From NCBI GenBank assembly GCA_022843785.1, contig JALHMZ010000002.1, positions 124,001 to 188,000 of the forward strand: DNA of 64,000 nucleotides, given 5' to 3'. Below, in pieces: positions 1 through 10,699 of the stretch. Made by a program: the position numbers and the translations under genes. Within the stretch, counting starts at the first letter, position 1. Each line of letters begins with the position of its first letter. The notes below the pieces were generated by a model. The model searched no databases, was not told where the DNA came from, and worked only from the letters and a program-made list of their open reading frames with translations. The DNA is from Nitrospira sp. (GTDB taxonomy: Bacteria; Nitrospirota; Nitrospiria; Nitrospirales; Nitrospiraceae).

Positions 1-363
1 TGACTTTCGATAGGCAATCATCCGTTCAGCGAGCACCGTTCCAATACCCGGCAACAATTCTAATTCTTTTGCGGTGGCTCTATTGAGATCCACGACATGG
101 CGCGGCGCCACCACGTTGGCAGGACTCGCACCCTGCGGCACGACTGATTCCCTGATAGTCGTCTTCTGATGAGACCGATCAGGCAGATCTGGTTCAGGTT
201 CGAAAGTGACGGGAGCCTGCACGGGAACGGCCTTCGAGTCATTCCACGCCGCCACCTGTTCCGGGGATGTATCGGGAGTCTGCCACCCGATCCACACGAC
301 TACTCCTATTGTCCCAGCCAGCATGCCGAGCTTCACGACAAGAGAGTAGAGCATTGTCATCAT
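1..363 (-). CDS. comEA: ComEA-like helix-hairpin-helix protein (partial)
   Basis: The gene runs off the left edge, so its C-terminus is missing. The 121 visible codons start with a hydrophobic segment (about residues 6-22, containing MLAGTIGVVVWIG) that could anchor or export the protein. A proline-rich linker follows, then DLNRATAKELELLPGIG and AERMIAYRKS, which is the first half of the double helix-hairpin-helix fold of ComEA-type DNA-binding proteins. In competent bacteria ComEA binds incoming DNA in the periplasm and passes it to ComEC, which is encoded at 5741-8296. Two ATG codons (363 and 360) are possible starts and neither has a clear ribosome-binding site. The gene follows lpdA on the same strand with about 55 bases between. 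The family call is firm; a role in transformation is inferred. Confidence 0.8.
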   Translation of the reverse strand, partial: MMTMLYSLVVKLGMLAGTIGVVVWIGWQTPDTSPEQVAAWNDSKAVPVQAPVTFEPEPDLPDRSHQKTTIRESVVPQGASPANVVAPRHVVDLNRATAKELELLPGIGTVLAERMIAYRKS

Positions 364-418
364 GTCACAAGCCGAATGTCCCAAGTCAAAAGTCCAAAGA
401 CCTGATGACTTTCAGACG

Positions 419-1858
419 TTAAGACTTTACGACATCTTTTCTTCTCACTTGATGAATCGCAGCGCCTTCGAGATCTTCCAGCGCCTCCAATATGCCCTCA
501 GCCAACGTGGGATGGGCATGAATCATACCGGCTGCCTGTGTCGCTGTCATCCCCATCTGCATCGCCAGCGCTGCTTCATGAATCAGATCAGCCGCATGGG
601 CCCCGACAATATGCGCGCCCAGAATCTTGTCGGTTGTCGCATCGGCAATCACTTTAAAAAACCCTGTGATGTCCCCCGTCGCTTGCGCCTTTCCAAGCGC
701 GGCGTATCGGAACCGGCCGACTTTTACACTCTGCTCGGGGCTCGTCCCCGCCGCCTGTGCCCGCTCCCGCGCCTGTTGCTCGGTCAATCCGACACGGCCC
801 ACTTCGGGTAGCGTGAAGATGCCGGCGGGAATCACGTCGTAGTTGATACGCACCGTATGCCCAAGGATATTCTCGACTGCGACCTTTCCTTGAGCCGACG
901 CCACATGCGCGAGCATACCCTTGCCGACAACATCACCGATGGCATAGACGCCGGGAACATTCGTCTCCATTCGCTCATCGACGAGTACTTCACCGCGTCT
1001 GCCCAGCACCACCCCCACACGATCCAGGCCAATCCCCTGCGACTGAAAGCCCCGGCCAATGGAAATGAGCAAGACATCGGCCTCAACCGTCGTCTCGTCC
1101 GCCAGCGAGATGGCGAGCGCATCGACTGTGCGATCCACGCGCTTGATCGTCGTGCCGGTCTTCACCTCAACCGACCGCTTTTTCAGCTCTCGCTCCATGA
1201 GCACTGACACATCTCCGTCTTCCAACGGAAGGACCCTTGGCTGCAACTCAACCATAGTCACCACGGTCCCCAACCCGCTGAAATAGGTTGCGCATTCACA
1301 ACCTTCGACGCCGCCACCTAGAATCACCATCCGGTTAGGAATGATTTCCAGATCCAGCGCCTCTTTGCTGGTGATAATCCGCTGCCCGTCGATCGGAAAC
1401 TGCGCAGGCTGCGGCCAGGATGAGCCGGTCGCAATAATGACGGCATCCGCCTCCACCTTCTGTTGCATACCCTCCGGTCCGGCCACCGTGATCGTCCTGG
1501 CATCCGACAGCGCCCCCCAGCCTTCCGCAATCGCAATGTTCCAGGCTTTGAAGAGGGTCCCGATCCCCTTGACCAGCCCTGCGACCACTTTGTTTTTTCG
1601 CGCGACCATGCGGGCCAGGTCATAGCGAACCGGTCCTGCCAGCACCAAGCCGAGATCTTCCGCCTTTTTCAATTTGTCGCCGAGTTCGATGACAGAGAGG
1701 AGCGTTTTGCTCGGAATACAGCCCCAGTTGAGGCAGACCCCGCCGAGTGCCTGCCGCTCGACGACCGTCACACGCGCGCCAAGTTGTGCCGCGCGAATCG
1801 CGGCGACATAGCCGCCCGGTCCGGCGCCGAGGATTGCAATGTGTGTTGGGACTGACAT
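419..1858 (-). CDS. lpdA: Dihydrolipoyl dehydrogenase (E3)
   Basis: This 479-residue flavoprotein reoxidises the dihydrolipoyl arm of 2-oxoacid dehydrogenases or of glycine cleavage H protein, using FAD and NAD+. The N-terminal FAD site is ILGAGPGGYVAA (residues 9-20). The redox disulfide lies in GGVCLNWGCIPSK (Cys42 and Cys47). A second nucleotide-binding glycine motif (VILGGGVEGCE) sits in mid-protein, followed by AIGDVVGKGMLAH and a C-terminal dimer-interface IHAHPTLAEG with the catalytic His. The length is normal for the family. gcvH lies just upstream on the same strand (86 bases), so the E3 probably serves glycine cleavage. The P and T subunits are not in the window. Confidence 0.96.
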   Translation of the reverse strand: MSVPTHIAILGAGPGGYVAAIRAAQLGARVTVVERQALGGVCLNWGCIPSKTLLSVIELGDKLKKAEDLGLVLAGPVRYDLARMVARKNKVVAGLVKGIGTLFKAWNIAIAEGWGALSDARTITVAGPEGMQQKVEADAVIIATGSSWPQPAQFPIDGQRIITSKEALDLEIIPNRMVILGGGVEGCECATYFSGLGTVVTMVELQPRVLPLEDGDVSVLMERELKKRSVEVKTGTTIKRVDRTVDALAISLADETTVEADVLLISIGRGFQSQGIGLDRVGVVLGRRGEVLVDERMETNVPGVYAIGDVVGKGMLAHVASAQGKVAVENILGHTVRINYDVIPAGIFTLPEVGRVGLTEQQARERAQAAGTSPEQSVKVGRFRYAALGKAQATGDITGFFKVIADATTDKILGAHIVGAHAADLIHEAALAMQMGMTATQAAGMIHAHPTLAEGILEALEDLEGAAIHQVRRKDVVKS

Positions 1859-1944
1859 CTTGGATAGCGGTTCAGACTGACGTCATGCACGCGCGCGATG
1901 GCTCACCCCTCAACCGTGGCCTCGCCTGACACCCGCACTGTTCA

Positions 1945-2331
1945 TCAATGCTTCTGGCTGGCAAGGAACGCGTCGTACTGGGCCGCGGTCATCAGTTGCT
2001 CGACTTCTGAGGGAACGGCAAGATCGATGACAGCAATCCATCCCTTTCCATAGGGGTCTGAATTCACGATTTCAGGATGGTCTTTGAGATCGGCATTGAT
2101 CTTGGCCACGGTTCCACTGACCGGCGTGTAGATGGTGGATGTCGTCTTCGTCGATTCCACTTCGCCGATCTGCTGCCCGACCTTGACCGAAGCCCCGACC
2201 TTGGGAAGATCCAGGAATACAATGTCGCCCAAGGCGTCCTGCGCAAAGTGGCTGATGCCCACCGTCGCCTGATTGCCGTTGAGGCGAACCCATTCATGTT
2301 CCTTGTGATACCGCAAATCTGATGGAGTCAT
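1945..2331 (-). CDS. gcvH: Glycine cleavage system H protein
   Basis: The H protein carries the aminomethyl group between the P, T and L proteins of glycine cleavage on a lipoyl-lysine arm. At 128 residues it has the usual length. The N-terminal LRYHKEHEWVRL is family-typical, and the lipoylation site is EVESTKTTSTIYTP with Lys62 as attachment residue. SGTVAKIN and NSDPYGKGWIAVI follow as expected. The ATG at 2331 is the only sensible start. It precedes lpdA (E3), its direct redox partner, and follows the lipoprotein gene at 2474-3889. Function is secure from sequence. Confidence 0.96.
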   Translation of the reverse strand: MTPSDLRYHKEHEWVRLNGNQATVGISHFAQDALGDIVFLDLPKVGASVKVGQQIGEVESTKTTSTIYTPVSGTVAKINADLKDHPEIVNSDPYGKGWIAVIDLAVPSEVEQLMTAAQYDAFLASQKH

Positions 2332-2473
2332 GCGCCTACCCCTTCTGAAATAATCCGATGGAACTGATGACCAGGCACGAACCGCGAGCGCTCACACCGT
2401 TTCAGCCTGACCTTCAGCCCTTCACCTGGCACGTCAATGTTTCCGGGATCGTAGTGGTGCTCGCGTGGTTTTG

Positions 2474-3889
2474 TCAAGGAATGGTCTGGCCTGATTCGGC
2501 GTGAATCACTCTATTCCAGCGACTCAATATGGCACGATCGGCGATCGCCTGATTGATCTCCTCCATCACAAGAGGACGGGTTGAGGTCTTTACGGAGAGT
2601 CCGATCCATACCCGCTCCGGTCTTCCCAACTGACGGCTCAGTTTTTCCAAAGCCGCCTCCCCTACTATCCCTTCGTGACGCACAACCAATAACCCGCCGG
2701 CATTCGACGACAACTCGACCACATCTTCCCCAAACTGCTCAAGCCCCTGAAGTGGCGTCGTCAGCGAGGAATGACGGACTTCTATCGACAACGTCGCGGC
2801 TGGATTCCGCTCTCGCAGCACTTTGCGAAGACGCACAGTCCATTGCGCATAGCTCTTCGCCTTCCAGCCCACCCATCGCCAGTAGTGTGCCGCCCGTCCT
2901 TCCTCTTTGCTATCGGACAAGGAAGCGCTCCCGACTATGGGGTCCAATGTACCGTTGAGTCCAAACGAGGCGCTAAACAATCGGCGGGATTCGTCGGAGA
3001 ACTCCTCCGCAAATCCTGCCGTCGATCGCGCCGCAAGCAGCACCCCATCGCATCCCGCACGCACCAGCCTCCGAACCAATTCTTCACGATACGCCTGATA
3101 GCCGGGATGCGCGACGTCCACAGTCGATCGTGACGCATCGTCAGACCGAGGAGCATGTCTCATTGTCGCCATCCATTCCGGTCTGACATCCAAGCCGGAG
3201 CCATTATGAAGATCCACCACCACCCATAGGAGAAGACCGAGGCGGTGAGTCTCAACCGCCACCGACCGTACCGTCTCCACGTTGAATTCTTGAGTGCCGG
3301 AATTCGGCGCCTGAGCGGGCGCAATCGCCAGTATTGTCACACCCGCTTTCGCCAGGTCCTGAAGCCACGGTACAAGTCCGGTGATCGGCGGCAGTTGATC
3401 GACTGTCACCTGCAACGCAAGCTGCGTGCGGTCCCCGTAGTGTCCGTCGGGGCCCGGACGACGCAGATCATCCAGGCGGCGAAGCGCATAGCCTTCATAG
3501 AGCGCCCCATCCGCTTGTTGCGTGATCGATTCCACCGCCAGTAAGCGGTACTGCGCCATCGCGCTTCGGTAATCTCCAAGCTGTTCATAGGCACGGCCTA
3601 ACCACCACCGCGCCTCAGCCAAACGCGGTGACTCCTTCGCATCATCGATAAATCGGTTAAAAAACAGCGCGGCAGCCGGATATCGCTCCTGTAGGAACGC
3701 CCGATGGGCTTCCTGGAGCAACCGCACCTGTGCGTCGTACGCCGGGTTGGTGTGTGTCACACGGTTGGGTGGTGGAATTGAGGGACGCTGTCCGGCCTGC
3801 GGCACGCAAGCAGACAGGAGACAGAGGGAGAGCACGACGGCACTCCCTCTGCTCCGAAATAGGTGGACTGTCCAGGGCAAGGGACTCAT
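2474..3889 (-). CDS. Lipoprotein with TPR-like repeats and GH10-like/PgaB-like barrel domain
   Basis: A 471-residue predicted lipoprotein. The N-terminal hydrophobic stretch ends in a lipobox (CLLSAC), so the mature protein should be lipidated on Cys28. Residues about 55-135 hold TPR-like helices (AEARWWLGRAYEQLGDYRSA). From about residue 160 it resembles a TIM-barrel of the glycosyl-hydrolase-like lipoprotein or PgaB C-terminal type: LQDLAKAGVTILAIAP, LLLWVVVDLH, then HPGYQAYREELVRRLV and GCDGVLLAAR. Such domains bind or cut cell-wall or biofilm glycans, but I cannot point to a catalytic acid pair. It lies 18 bases downstream of ndk. The localisation is well supported; the enzymatic role is tentative. 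Confidence 0.65.
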   Translation of the reverse strand: MSPLPWTVHLFRSRGSAVVLSLCLLSACVPQAGQRPSIPPPNRVTHTNPAYDAQVRLLQEAHRAFLQERYPAAALFFNRFIDDAKESPRLAEARWWLGRAYEQLGDYRSAMAQYRLLAVESITQQADGALYEGYALRRLDDLRRPGPDGHYGDRTQLALQVTVDQLPPITGLVPWLQDLAKAGVTILAIAPAQAPNSGTQEFNVETVRSVAVETHRLGLLLWVVVDLHNGSGLDVRPEWMATMRHAPRSDDASRSTVDVAHPGYQAYREELVRRLVRAGCDGVLLAARSTAGFAEEFSDESRRLFSASFGLNGTLDPIVGSASLSDSKEEGRAAHYWRWVGWKAKSYAQWTVRLRKVLRERNPAATLSIEVRHSSLTTPLQGLEQFGEDVVELSSNAGGLLVVRHEGIVGEAALEKLSRQLGRPERVWIGLSVKTSTRPLVMEEINQAIADRAILSRWNRVIHAESGQTIP

Positions 3890-3907
3890 CGCCCCCTAAA
3901 CACGCGA

Positions 3908-4327
3908 CTACCCGAAGACCTCCATGCCGGGGAAGAAGTAGGCGATCTCGAAGGCCGCCGTTTCAGGAGAGTCCGAGCCATGGACCGCATTGAACTCGAT
4001 ATTGGCCCCATGTGCTTTTCGAATCGTGCCGGCATCGGCTTTGGCAGGGTCGGTCGCGCCCATCAGTTCCCGATTTTTCTTAATCGCATCCTCGCCCTGC
4101 AGCACCAGCACCACAGCCGGTCCGGAGGACATGAACCCGCAGAGACTCCCAAAGAACGGTCTCGCCTTATGGACGGCATAGAAGCCCTCTGCCACAGGCA
4201 TAGACATCTGCATCAGCTTCATGGCCACCGGCTTGAGTCCCGCCTTTTCATAGCGGTTAATGATGTCTCCGATGGCATTCTTTTTGACCGCATCCGGCTT
4301 GATAATCGCAAGCGTTCTTTCACTCAT
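3908..4327 (-). CDS. ndk: Nucleoside diphosphate kinase
   Basis: Ndk equalises nucleoside triphosphate pools by transferring the gamma-phosphate from ATP to other NDPs through a phospho-histidine. The 139-residue protein starts with [12 protein letters not shown], the standard opening. The active-site block is [10 protein letters not shown] with catalytic His116, followed by AAFEIAYFF. The length is typical. A good sigma-70-type promoter lies just upstream (4382-4410), so ndk probably heads the transcript that continues into the lipoprotein gene and perhaps gcvH-lpdA. The start ATG at 4327 is preceded by GGAGGAAGAG about 8 bases upstream. Confidence 0.97.
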   Translation of the reverse strand: MSERTLAIIKPDAVKKNAIGDIINRYEKAGLKPVAMKLMQMSMPVAEGFYAVHKARPFFGSLCGFMSSGPAVVLVLQGEDAIKKNRELMGATDPAKADAGTIRKAHGANIEFNAVHGSDSPETAAFEIAYFFPGMEVFG

Positions 4328-4381
4328 CGCTTACACTCTTCCTCCAATTTAATAATGAAACATTGTGAACAATTTCAATAC

Positions 4382-4410
4382 ATTATAGGGGGACCCTCTT
4401 CGAGATGCAA
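4382..4410 (-). promoter_or_regulatory. Sigma-70-like promoter for ndk
   Basis: On the minus strand TTGCAT (4410-4405) and a perfect TATAAT (4387-4382) are separated by 17 bases. The likely transcription start is about 45-50 bases before the ndk start codon. Read by eye; no transcript evidence. Confidence 0.55.
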
Positions 4411-4422
4411 GGGAAGACATGG

Positions 4423-5454
<1,032 letters not shown>

Positions 5455-5499
5455 GGAGAATCTTCTAGCCGGAATAGCGGAAGAGTGCAAGCCCTTCTA

Positions 5500-5717
5500 G
5501 CAGGATGCTGAAAAAGTCCACCAGCTTTGTTCTCGCGTTGCTCAGAGGCTCAACGTACGGCCTGGGGAAACGCCTGTTCCGACAGGTGATGGGCGGGCAG
5601 GTGAAAACAGTCTACGATTCACCTCTTCGCTCGCTGCGGTCGCCTCGTGGCACGGCGCGTCTCGGCGCGCCGGGGTGGGTGGGTGGGTGAGAATAGGGGC
5701 CATTTTGAGCATCCTGC
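5500..5717. repeat. MITE-like element with 15-bp terminal inverted repeats
   Basis: GCAGGATGCTGAAAA at 5500-5514 and TTTTGAGCATCCTGC at 5703-5717 are inverted copies with one mismatch, enclosing 188 bases of non-coding sequence. The interior contains GC-rich self-complementary stretches (for example GGCGCG...GGCGCGCC near 5657-5676). There is no convincing ORF and no clear target-site duplication. The element fills the gap between mtnA and comEC. The structure suits a miniature inverted-repeat element mobilised in trans. Confidence 0.6.
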
Positions 5718-5740
5718 ATGGCTGCTTGGCGCCGTGCCCG

Positions 5741-8296
5741 CTAAAGAAACGGCAGATCTGGACGATCACGAAATTGAAGCCAGAGGCGGCGCCAATTCTC
5801 TTGTTCACAGCGCCAGAGACAATGTCGGGGGACAACAGGATGCAGCAGAACATCTCGCGTGCGCGCCACAGCTATTTCTGATGTTGAAATCCGGCCCGTT
5901 ATCCAGATCGCCCCATCATGATCCGTACGAAGCACGCGAATACCCTCATTGGCATAGGCTTCGAGAACATCAGGAACCGGATGCCCATAGGAATTCGCCC
6001 GGCCGACCGAAATCACGGCGTATTGGGGACTGATTTGCCCAAGCCACTCACGATCGAGCGAGCTGCGCGCACCGTGATGGGGAACCTTTACGACAGTCAC
6101 AGGCCGACGCCCCTCTTCCCCAAGCCGGCGCAGGCCATCAACCTCGATATCTGCCGCGAACAAGATTGAGTGGGCGCCACATTGTACGCGCGAGACGATG
6201 GACTGATTGTTCAGGAATTTCCCGCTCGGCCGCTGTATCGCCTGTTCATCGCTCGTGCCCTCTGGCGGATTGAGAATGATCAACTTGCAAGGATCGGACT
6301 GCAACAGCTCCTGCCCGCGAGTCGCGATGTGTTGCGGTATTCGGTTGTCGTTCAGCGCAGCATCAAGATCGAGAGAAAACTGTTCTGACCGATCAACCCC
6401 ATTAGCCCAATATCGGCCGACTGGAATGTGACGGAGAACCCAGATCAGCCCGCCGACATGATCGAGCTGAGCATGCGTCCCTATGACATGATCAAGCCGA
6501 GCAATTCCCCGGTTCCAAAGAAACGGCGCCACCACCCCGCGCCCCATATCAAAACGCTCATATCGCGCCCCTCCGTCGATGAGCACCGTTTGACCATCGG
6601 GCAATTCGATGACGGCGCTGTCCCCCTGCCCAACATCCAGAAACGTTACCCGCCAGTGATCTCCATCCGGTCCTACACGTGGTGAAGCAACCCACCAGCA
6701 CATGAAAAAGAGGGCGATGCCTGCCCCCAGGATGCGGAGGCGACGCGGCATACTGCCTATACTGACCACGATGAGTCCTGCGTAAAACACGATGATGGCA
6801 GGAATCGAAGGAGCCGCGACATGCCACGCTCCGCCAGGAATACCGGCACACCAGCGGAGTCCCTGCACCATCCATACTAGGAGCTGTTCCACTATCGTTC
6901 CGATGAAAAGATCTTCTGCGCCAACGACGACTGTCCAAGCTGCTGCGAACAACCCCAGCGGAACCAGCAGAATTCCTGTGAATGGAACGGCAAACAGGTT
7001 GGTCACGATCCCCATCCATGGAACTTGATTGAAGTAGACGGCTACGACAGGAAGCGTCGCCAAAGTCACCGCTCCGCTGATCACAACGGCGTCTCGACCA
7101 TACCGGGCAACAGTCTGTGCCCTGGTTTGTTCGGCACTCACTATGTCCTCGTCCCAAGCCCCCAGCCACTGCACGGCGTGAATAATCATCAATACCGAGA
7201 GAAAAGAAAGCTGAAACGAGATGTCGAATAGGGCCCGTGGGTCATGCAGCAGAATAATTAGAGCCGCCGCGGCCATAGCATGGTGTGCCCGCCGCTCCTG
7301 CCCCAACCACAACGCAGCCAACGCCAGTGTGATCATTGCCAATGAACGGATGGTCGCCAGCTCAGCGCCGGCCAGCAAGGCATACAGTGCCACGACCGGC
7401 CAGGTCACAAGGATGGCGACCTTTGTAGGAGTGATGGTTCGAGACAGTTCCAGCAGCAGCGTTGGCGGGAATCGGAGGATCGCCTGCTTGCCGATCCAGA
7501 ACACGACCAATGCCACCAAACCGAGATGCGACCCTGAGATCGACAGCAGATGTACCGTACCTGTCGCCATGAACCATTCCTGAAGTTCCTGTTGAAGAAA
7601 CCCTCGTTCCCCTATAATGATTCCGAGGAAAATGCCGAGCGATGGTTGACTCAATGTATTGACGGCCGCATTTCGAATCATCGCCCGCCAGCGATCAATT
7701 CGATTCCATACCATCCACCGCCAGGGCTCCTCACCTGACTCCACGATACGCACCCCATGCTCTCCTGTAACCGTCGCCGTGAGGCTAATTCCCTGACGCT
7801 CCAAATAAGCAGCGTAGTTGAACCCTCCCGGATTCAATGATCCGATTGGAGGGTGGAGTCGCGCCCGAAACGACACCAGATCTCCTTGATACAAGACCTC
7901 GTCAGACTGCCGCCACACAAGACGCATCCTTCTCGATTTTGAATCAGATTCCTGCAACTCGATCAGCATTGTTTGGCGGTCTGGACCATGTTGAACGGGC
8001 CCCACGATGCGGCCAGTTACCTCAGTTTGAGGTATGTCACGACGATCGGGAGGAAGCAGATCAGGAAGGAGCGGCGGAACGAGAATACTCCAATAGAGTA
8101 CTCCGGACAGGAGAGAGCCATAGAGCCACAGCGCCCATTTTAATTCAATGAACCCGGCCCGTTCGAGCAGACTTGACCCAACAGCAAGTCCCGCCAACAG
8201 GCTGGAAAGAGTTACGGGAAAGAAGGGAAATTGCGATCCGCAGAAGAGACCGAGTAGAAACGCAGCCGTGAGGGACGGCAGCATGAGGCCCCTCAT
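5741..8296 (-). CDS. comEC: ComEC/Rec2-family DNA uptake channel
   Basis: An 851-residue polytopic membrane protein, predicted to form the inner-membrane channel that takes up single-stranded DNA. The N-terminal third has hydrophobic segments and an OB-like soluble region (VTGRIVGPVQHG). The competence domain core follows (LLSISGSHLGLVALVV, RSLAMITLALAALWLGQ). From about residue 560 comes a metallo-beta-lactamase-like domain: VTFLDVGQGDSAVIELP, VLIDGG, THAQLDHVGGL, KVPHHGARSS. The usual HxHxDH metal motif reads HAQLDH, with Gln for the second His. ATG 8284 (MLPSLTAAF), preceded by GAGGGG, may be a better start than 8296. It follows glmM by 15 bases. ComEA is encoded at the left edge of the window. 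Confidence 0.92.
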   Translation of the reverse strand: MRGLMLPSLTAAFLLGLFCGSQFPFFPVTLSSLLAGLAVGSSLLERAGFIELKWALWLYGSLLSGVLYWSILVPPLLPDLLPPDRRDIPQTEVTGRIVGPVQHGPDRQTMLIELQESDSKSRRMRLVWRQSDEVLYQGDLVSFRARLHPPIGSLNPGGFNYAAYLERQGISLTATVTGEHGVRIVESGEEPWRWMVWNRIDRWRAMIRNAAVNTLSQPSLGIFLGIIIGERGFLQQELQEWFMATGTVHLLSISGSHLGLVALVVFWIGKQAILRFPPTLLLELSRTITPTKVAILVTWPVVALYALLAGAELATIRSLAMITLALAALWLGQERRAHHAMAAAALIILLHDPRALFDISFQLSFLSVLMIIHAVQWLGAWDEDIVSAEQTRAQTVARYGRDAVVISGAVTLATLPVVAVYFNQVPWMGIVTNLFAVPFTGILLVPLGLFAAAWTVVVGAEDLFIGTIVEQLLVWMVQGLRWCAGIPGGAWHVAAPSIPAIIVFYAGLIVVSIGSMPRRLRILGAGIALFFMCWWVASPRVGPDGDHWRVTFLDVGQGDSAVIELPDGQTVLIDGGARYERFDMGRGVVAPFLWNRGIARLDHVIGTHAQLDHVGGLIWVLRHIPVGRYWANGVDRSEQFSLDLDAALNDNRIPQHIATRGQELLQSDPCKLIILNPPEGTSDEQAIQRPSGKFLNNQSIVSRVQCGAHSILFAADIEVDGLRRLGEEGRRPVTVVKVPHHGARSSLDREWLGQISPQYAVISVGRANSYGHPVPDVLEAYANEGIRVLRTDHDGAIWITGRISTSEIAVARTRDVLLHPVVPRHCLWRCEQENWRRLWLQFRDRPDLPFL

Positions 8297-8311
8297 GCAG
8301 AGAAAAACCGT

Positions 8312-9664
8312 TTATCCGATATGCGCCCGCACAACGCGAGCCAGCCCTTCCGCCACATCGTTGATGACGGAATCCTTCTCGCCCTCTACCATAATCCTCA
8401 GCAATGGCTCGGTCCCGGAATACCGAACGACCACCCGTCCGCAGCCGTTCAGGCGCTGCTCGCTCTCCCGCATCGCCCGTGCTATTTCAGGGATCGATTC
8501 CAGATCCATCTTCTGCTTGACCTTCACATTCAGCAAGATCTGAGGGACCGCCGACATTGCCTTGGCCAGCTCTGACAAAGGCTGTGCTGTGCGCTTCATG
8601 AGAGACAGCACTTGCAGCGCTGAAATCAGTCCGTCCCCGGTCGTATTGTGGTCGAGAAAGATAAAATGCCCAGACTGTTCACCACCGAAATTGTAGCCTT
8701 CCGACTGCATCCGTTCCAGCAGATACCGGTCACCAACCGGCGTTCGGAGCAGCTTGATACCAGCCTTGGACAGGGAGAGTTCCAGGCCGAAGTTGCTCAT
8801 CACGGTTCCGACCACTGTTTGCTTAGCCAGAAGTCCCTGTTTATGAAGATCGAGTCCCAGGGCTGCCATGACATGATCTCCGTCGATGATGGTTCCCTGT
8901 TCACACACAAAAATCGCCCGATCTGCATCGCCGTCCAGCGCGATCCCAATATCGGCTCGATGGCGGAGAACCGCTTCTTGAAGCTGCCCCGGGTGGACAG
9001 CCCCGCAGCCGGCATTGATATTCATGCCGTCCGGCTGGTTTCCGATAACTTCCACCTTGGCGCCCAGCTCTCTCAAAACCATCGGAGCCACCTTGTATGC
9101 GGCGCCGTTGGCACAATCGACGACAAGCTTCAGCCCTTGAAAATCAAGATCGCGCGGGAGCGATCGCTTGGTAAATTCAATGTATCGTCCATCCGCGTCG
9201 TCGATGCGATAGGCCTTCCCGACCAAATCCGCTGTCGGCCGAAGATGGCTGATCTCATCGGATACGATCAATTCTTCGATCCGAGCCTCCACCTCATCAG
9301 GCAGTTTGAACCCATCGTTCGAGAAAAACTTGATCCCATTGTCCTGGTAGGGATTGTGCGATGCCGAAATCACGACCCCGGCATCAGCCCGCAGGCTCCG
9401 GGTCAGAAAGGCAATGGCCGGCGTCGGCATCGGCCCGACGAGCAGCACATCGACACCCATGGAGCAGATCCCGGACGTCAAGGCGGATTCCAGCATGTAC
9501 CCGGAAATGCGCGTGTCCTTCCCGATGACGATTTGGTGGCGGCCGGCCCGCCGCATAAAAATATGCGCGGCCGCCCGTCCCAACTGCATCGCCATTTCGC
9601 TGGTCATGGGGTCAAGATTAGCCGTGCCTCGGATGCCGTCTGTCCCGAATAATTTACGCATCAT
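8312..9664 (-). CDS. glmM: Phosphoglucosamine mutase
   Basis: GlmM interconverts glucosamine-6-phosphate and glucosamine-1-phosphate on the way to UDP-GlcNAc for peptidoglycan and LPS. Typical features are [18 protein letters not shown] at the N-terminus, the phosphoserine loop [11 protein letters not shown] (Ser101 counted from the second Met), the metal loop [12 protein letters not shown], and the C-terminal phosphate-binding [15 protein letters not shown]. Adjacent ATGs at 9664 and 9661 are the plausible starts; the frame is open further upstream but that part lies inside folP. The gene overlaps the end of folP by about 8-11 bases, implying translational coupling. The order ftsH-folP-glmM matches the arrangement in many proteobacteria. 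Confidence 0.96.
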   Translation of the reverse strand: MMRKLFGTDGIRGTANLDPMTSEMAMQLGRAAAHIFMRRAGRHQIVIGKDTRISGYMLESALTSGICSMGVDVLLVGPMPTPAIAFLTRSLRADAGVVISASHNPYQDNGIKFFSNDGFKLPDEVEARIEELIVSDEISHLRPTADLVGKAYRIDDADGRYIEFTKRSLPRDLDFQGLKLVVDCANGAAYKVAPMVLRELGAKVEVIGNQPDGMNINAGCGAVHPGQLQEAVLRHRADIGIALDGDADRAIFVCEQGTIIDGDHVMAALGLDLHKQGLLAKQTVVGTVMSNFGLELSLSKAGIKLLRTPVGDRYLLERMQSEGYNFGGEQSGHFIFLDHNTTGDGLISALQVLSLMKRTAQPLSELAKAMSAVPQILLNVKVKQKMDLESIPEIARAMRESEQRLNGCGRVVVRYSGTEPLLRIMVEGEKDSVINDVAEGLARVVRAHIG

Positions 9665-10553
9665 GCGCCTTTCTACCTGAGGACGCGGCAGCTCCGATCG
9701 CCGCCGCCACCTTGACGACATCCGCCATCATCCCCACATCATGCACACGTAGAACTCGGGCGCCACGGTCGACAGCCAGCGCGACCGCGGCGGCGGTTCC
9801 CCATTCGCGATACTCCGCAGAGCGGCCGACCAGTTGGCCGATGAAGGCTTTTCGTGACACTCCGACAAGCAACGGACGATCCAACATGGCCAACTCCGGC
9901 AGACGATTCAGCAATTCAAGGTTGTGCCCCAGCAGCTTACCAAAACCAATTCCAGGATCAAGCACGATATTCATTTGAGCGATACCTGCTTCCATTGCTA
10001 CCCGCATACGTTCCTTGAAAAACTGCGCCACCTCCGCCACCACCTCACCATACGTCGGCGCCGCCTGCATAGTCTGGGGAGTCCCTTGCATATGCATCAG
10101 GACGACGCCCGCACCTGATCGCGCCACCACCGACGCCATTGCCGTATCGCCCCGCAACGCACTGACATCGTTGACAATGGACGCGCCCGCATCCAAGGCG
10201 GCTTGCGCCACTCGTGACTTGGTCGTGTCCACAGAAATCGGCACAGTGATCCGGCGTGCCAGCTCGGCGATGACTGGAACCACTCGTCCCAGCTCGTCCT
10301 CCTCTTTCACCGAATGGGCGTCCGGTCTGGACGATTCAGCTCCGATATCCAGAATATCCGCCCCCTGTTCGAGCAACTCAATCGCATGGGCGATAGCCCG
10401 TTCGGAGTCTAGATATCGCCCTCCATCGTAAAACGAATCATCCGTGACATTCACGATGCCCATAACCAACGGGCGCTCGCCGCACGTAACTTCTCGTCCC
10501 TTGGCGACCAACCATGTCTTACAGGACACTGCTTGCGAGGAAGATGTACTCAT
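9654..10553 (-). CDS. folP: Dihydropteroate synthase
   Basis: FolP condenses 4-aminobenzoate with hydroxymethyl-dihydropterin diphosphate in folate synthesis. The 299-residue protein shows both signature regions: [18 protein letters not shown] near residue 30 and [15 protein letters not shown] around residue 65. It also has [34 protein letters not shown] and [10 protein letters not shown]. The length is slightly above the family mean because of about 25 extra N-terminal residues; no strong ribosome-binding site fixes the start. A strong terminator lies between ftsH and folP, so folP-glmM-comEC may need its own promoter or read-through. Confidence 0.95.
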   Translation of the reverse strand: MSTSSSQAVSCKTWLVAKGREVTCGERPLVMGIVNVTDDSFYDGGRYLDSERAIAHAIELLEQGADILDIGAESSRPDAHSVKEEDELGRVVPVIAELARRITVPISVDTTKSRVAQAALDAGASIVNDVSALRGDTAMASVVARSGAGVVLMHMQGTPQTMQAAPTYGEVVAEVAQFFKERMRVAMEAGIAQMNIVLDPGIGFGKLLGHNLELLNRLPELAMLDRPLLVGVSRKAFIGQLVGRSAEYREWGTAAAVALAVDRGARVLRVHDVGMMADVVKVAAAIGAAASSGRKAHDA

Positions 10554-10642
10554 GCTGAATCGTGCTATCAGTTATATGACAGGATTTACATCATGTGTGG
10601 CCTCGTCGCATACGAAGCACACCGACCCGGTTACCGTCTTGA

Positions 10643-10683
10643 TAAGAAAATTGCACCGGCTCCCTTGCATAAGGGAGCCGGTG
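10643..10683 (-). terminator. Rho-independent terminator after ftsH
   Basis: Perfect 13-bp stem (10654-10666 with 10671-10683, CACCGGCTCCCTT paired to its complement) around a 4-base loop. On the minus strand it is followed by AATTTTCTT. It starts 17 bases after the ftsH stop codon and ends the long hem-tilS-hpt-ftsH transcript or attenuates read-through into folP. Confidence 0.8.
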
Positions 10684-10699
10684 ACTATCGAGAGAGCTA

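Noticed and set aside
8648..9652. 334-codon plus-strand frame opposite glmM
   Set aside because: Shadow of the glmM coding strand; GlmM motifs are complete on the minus strand.
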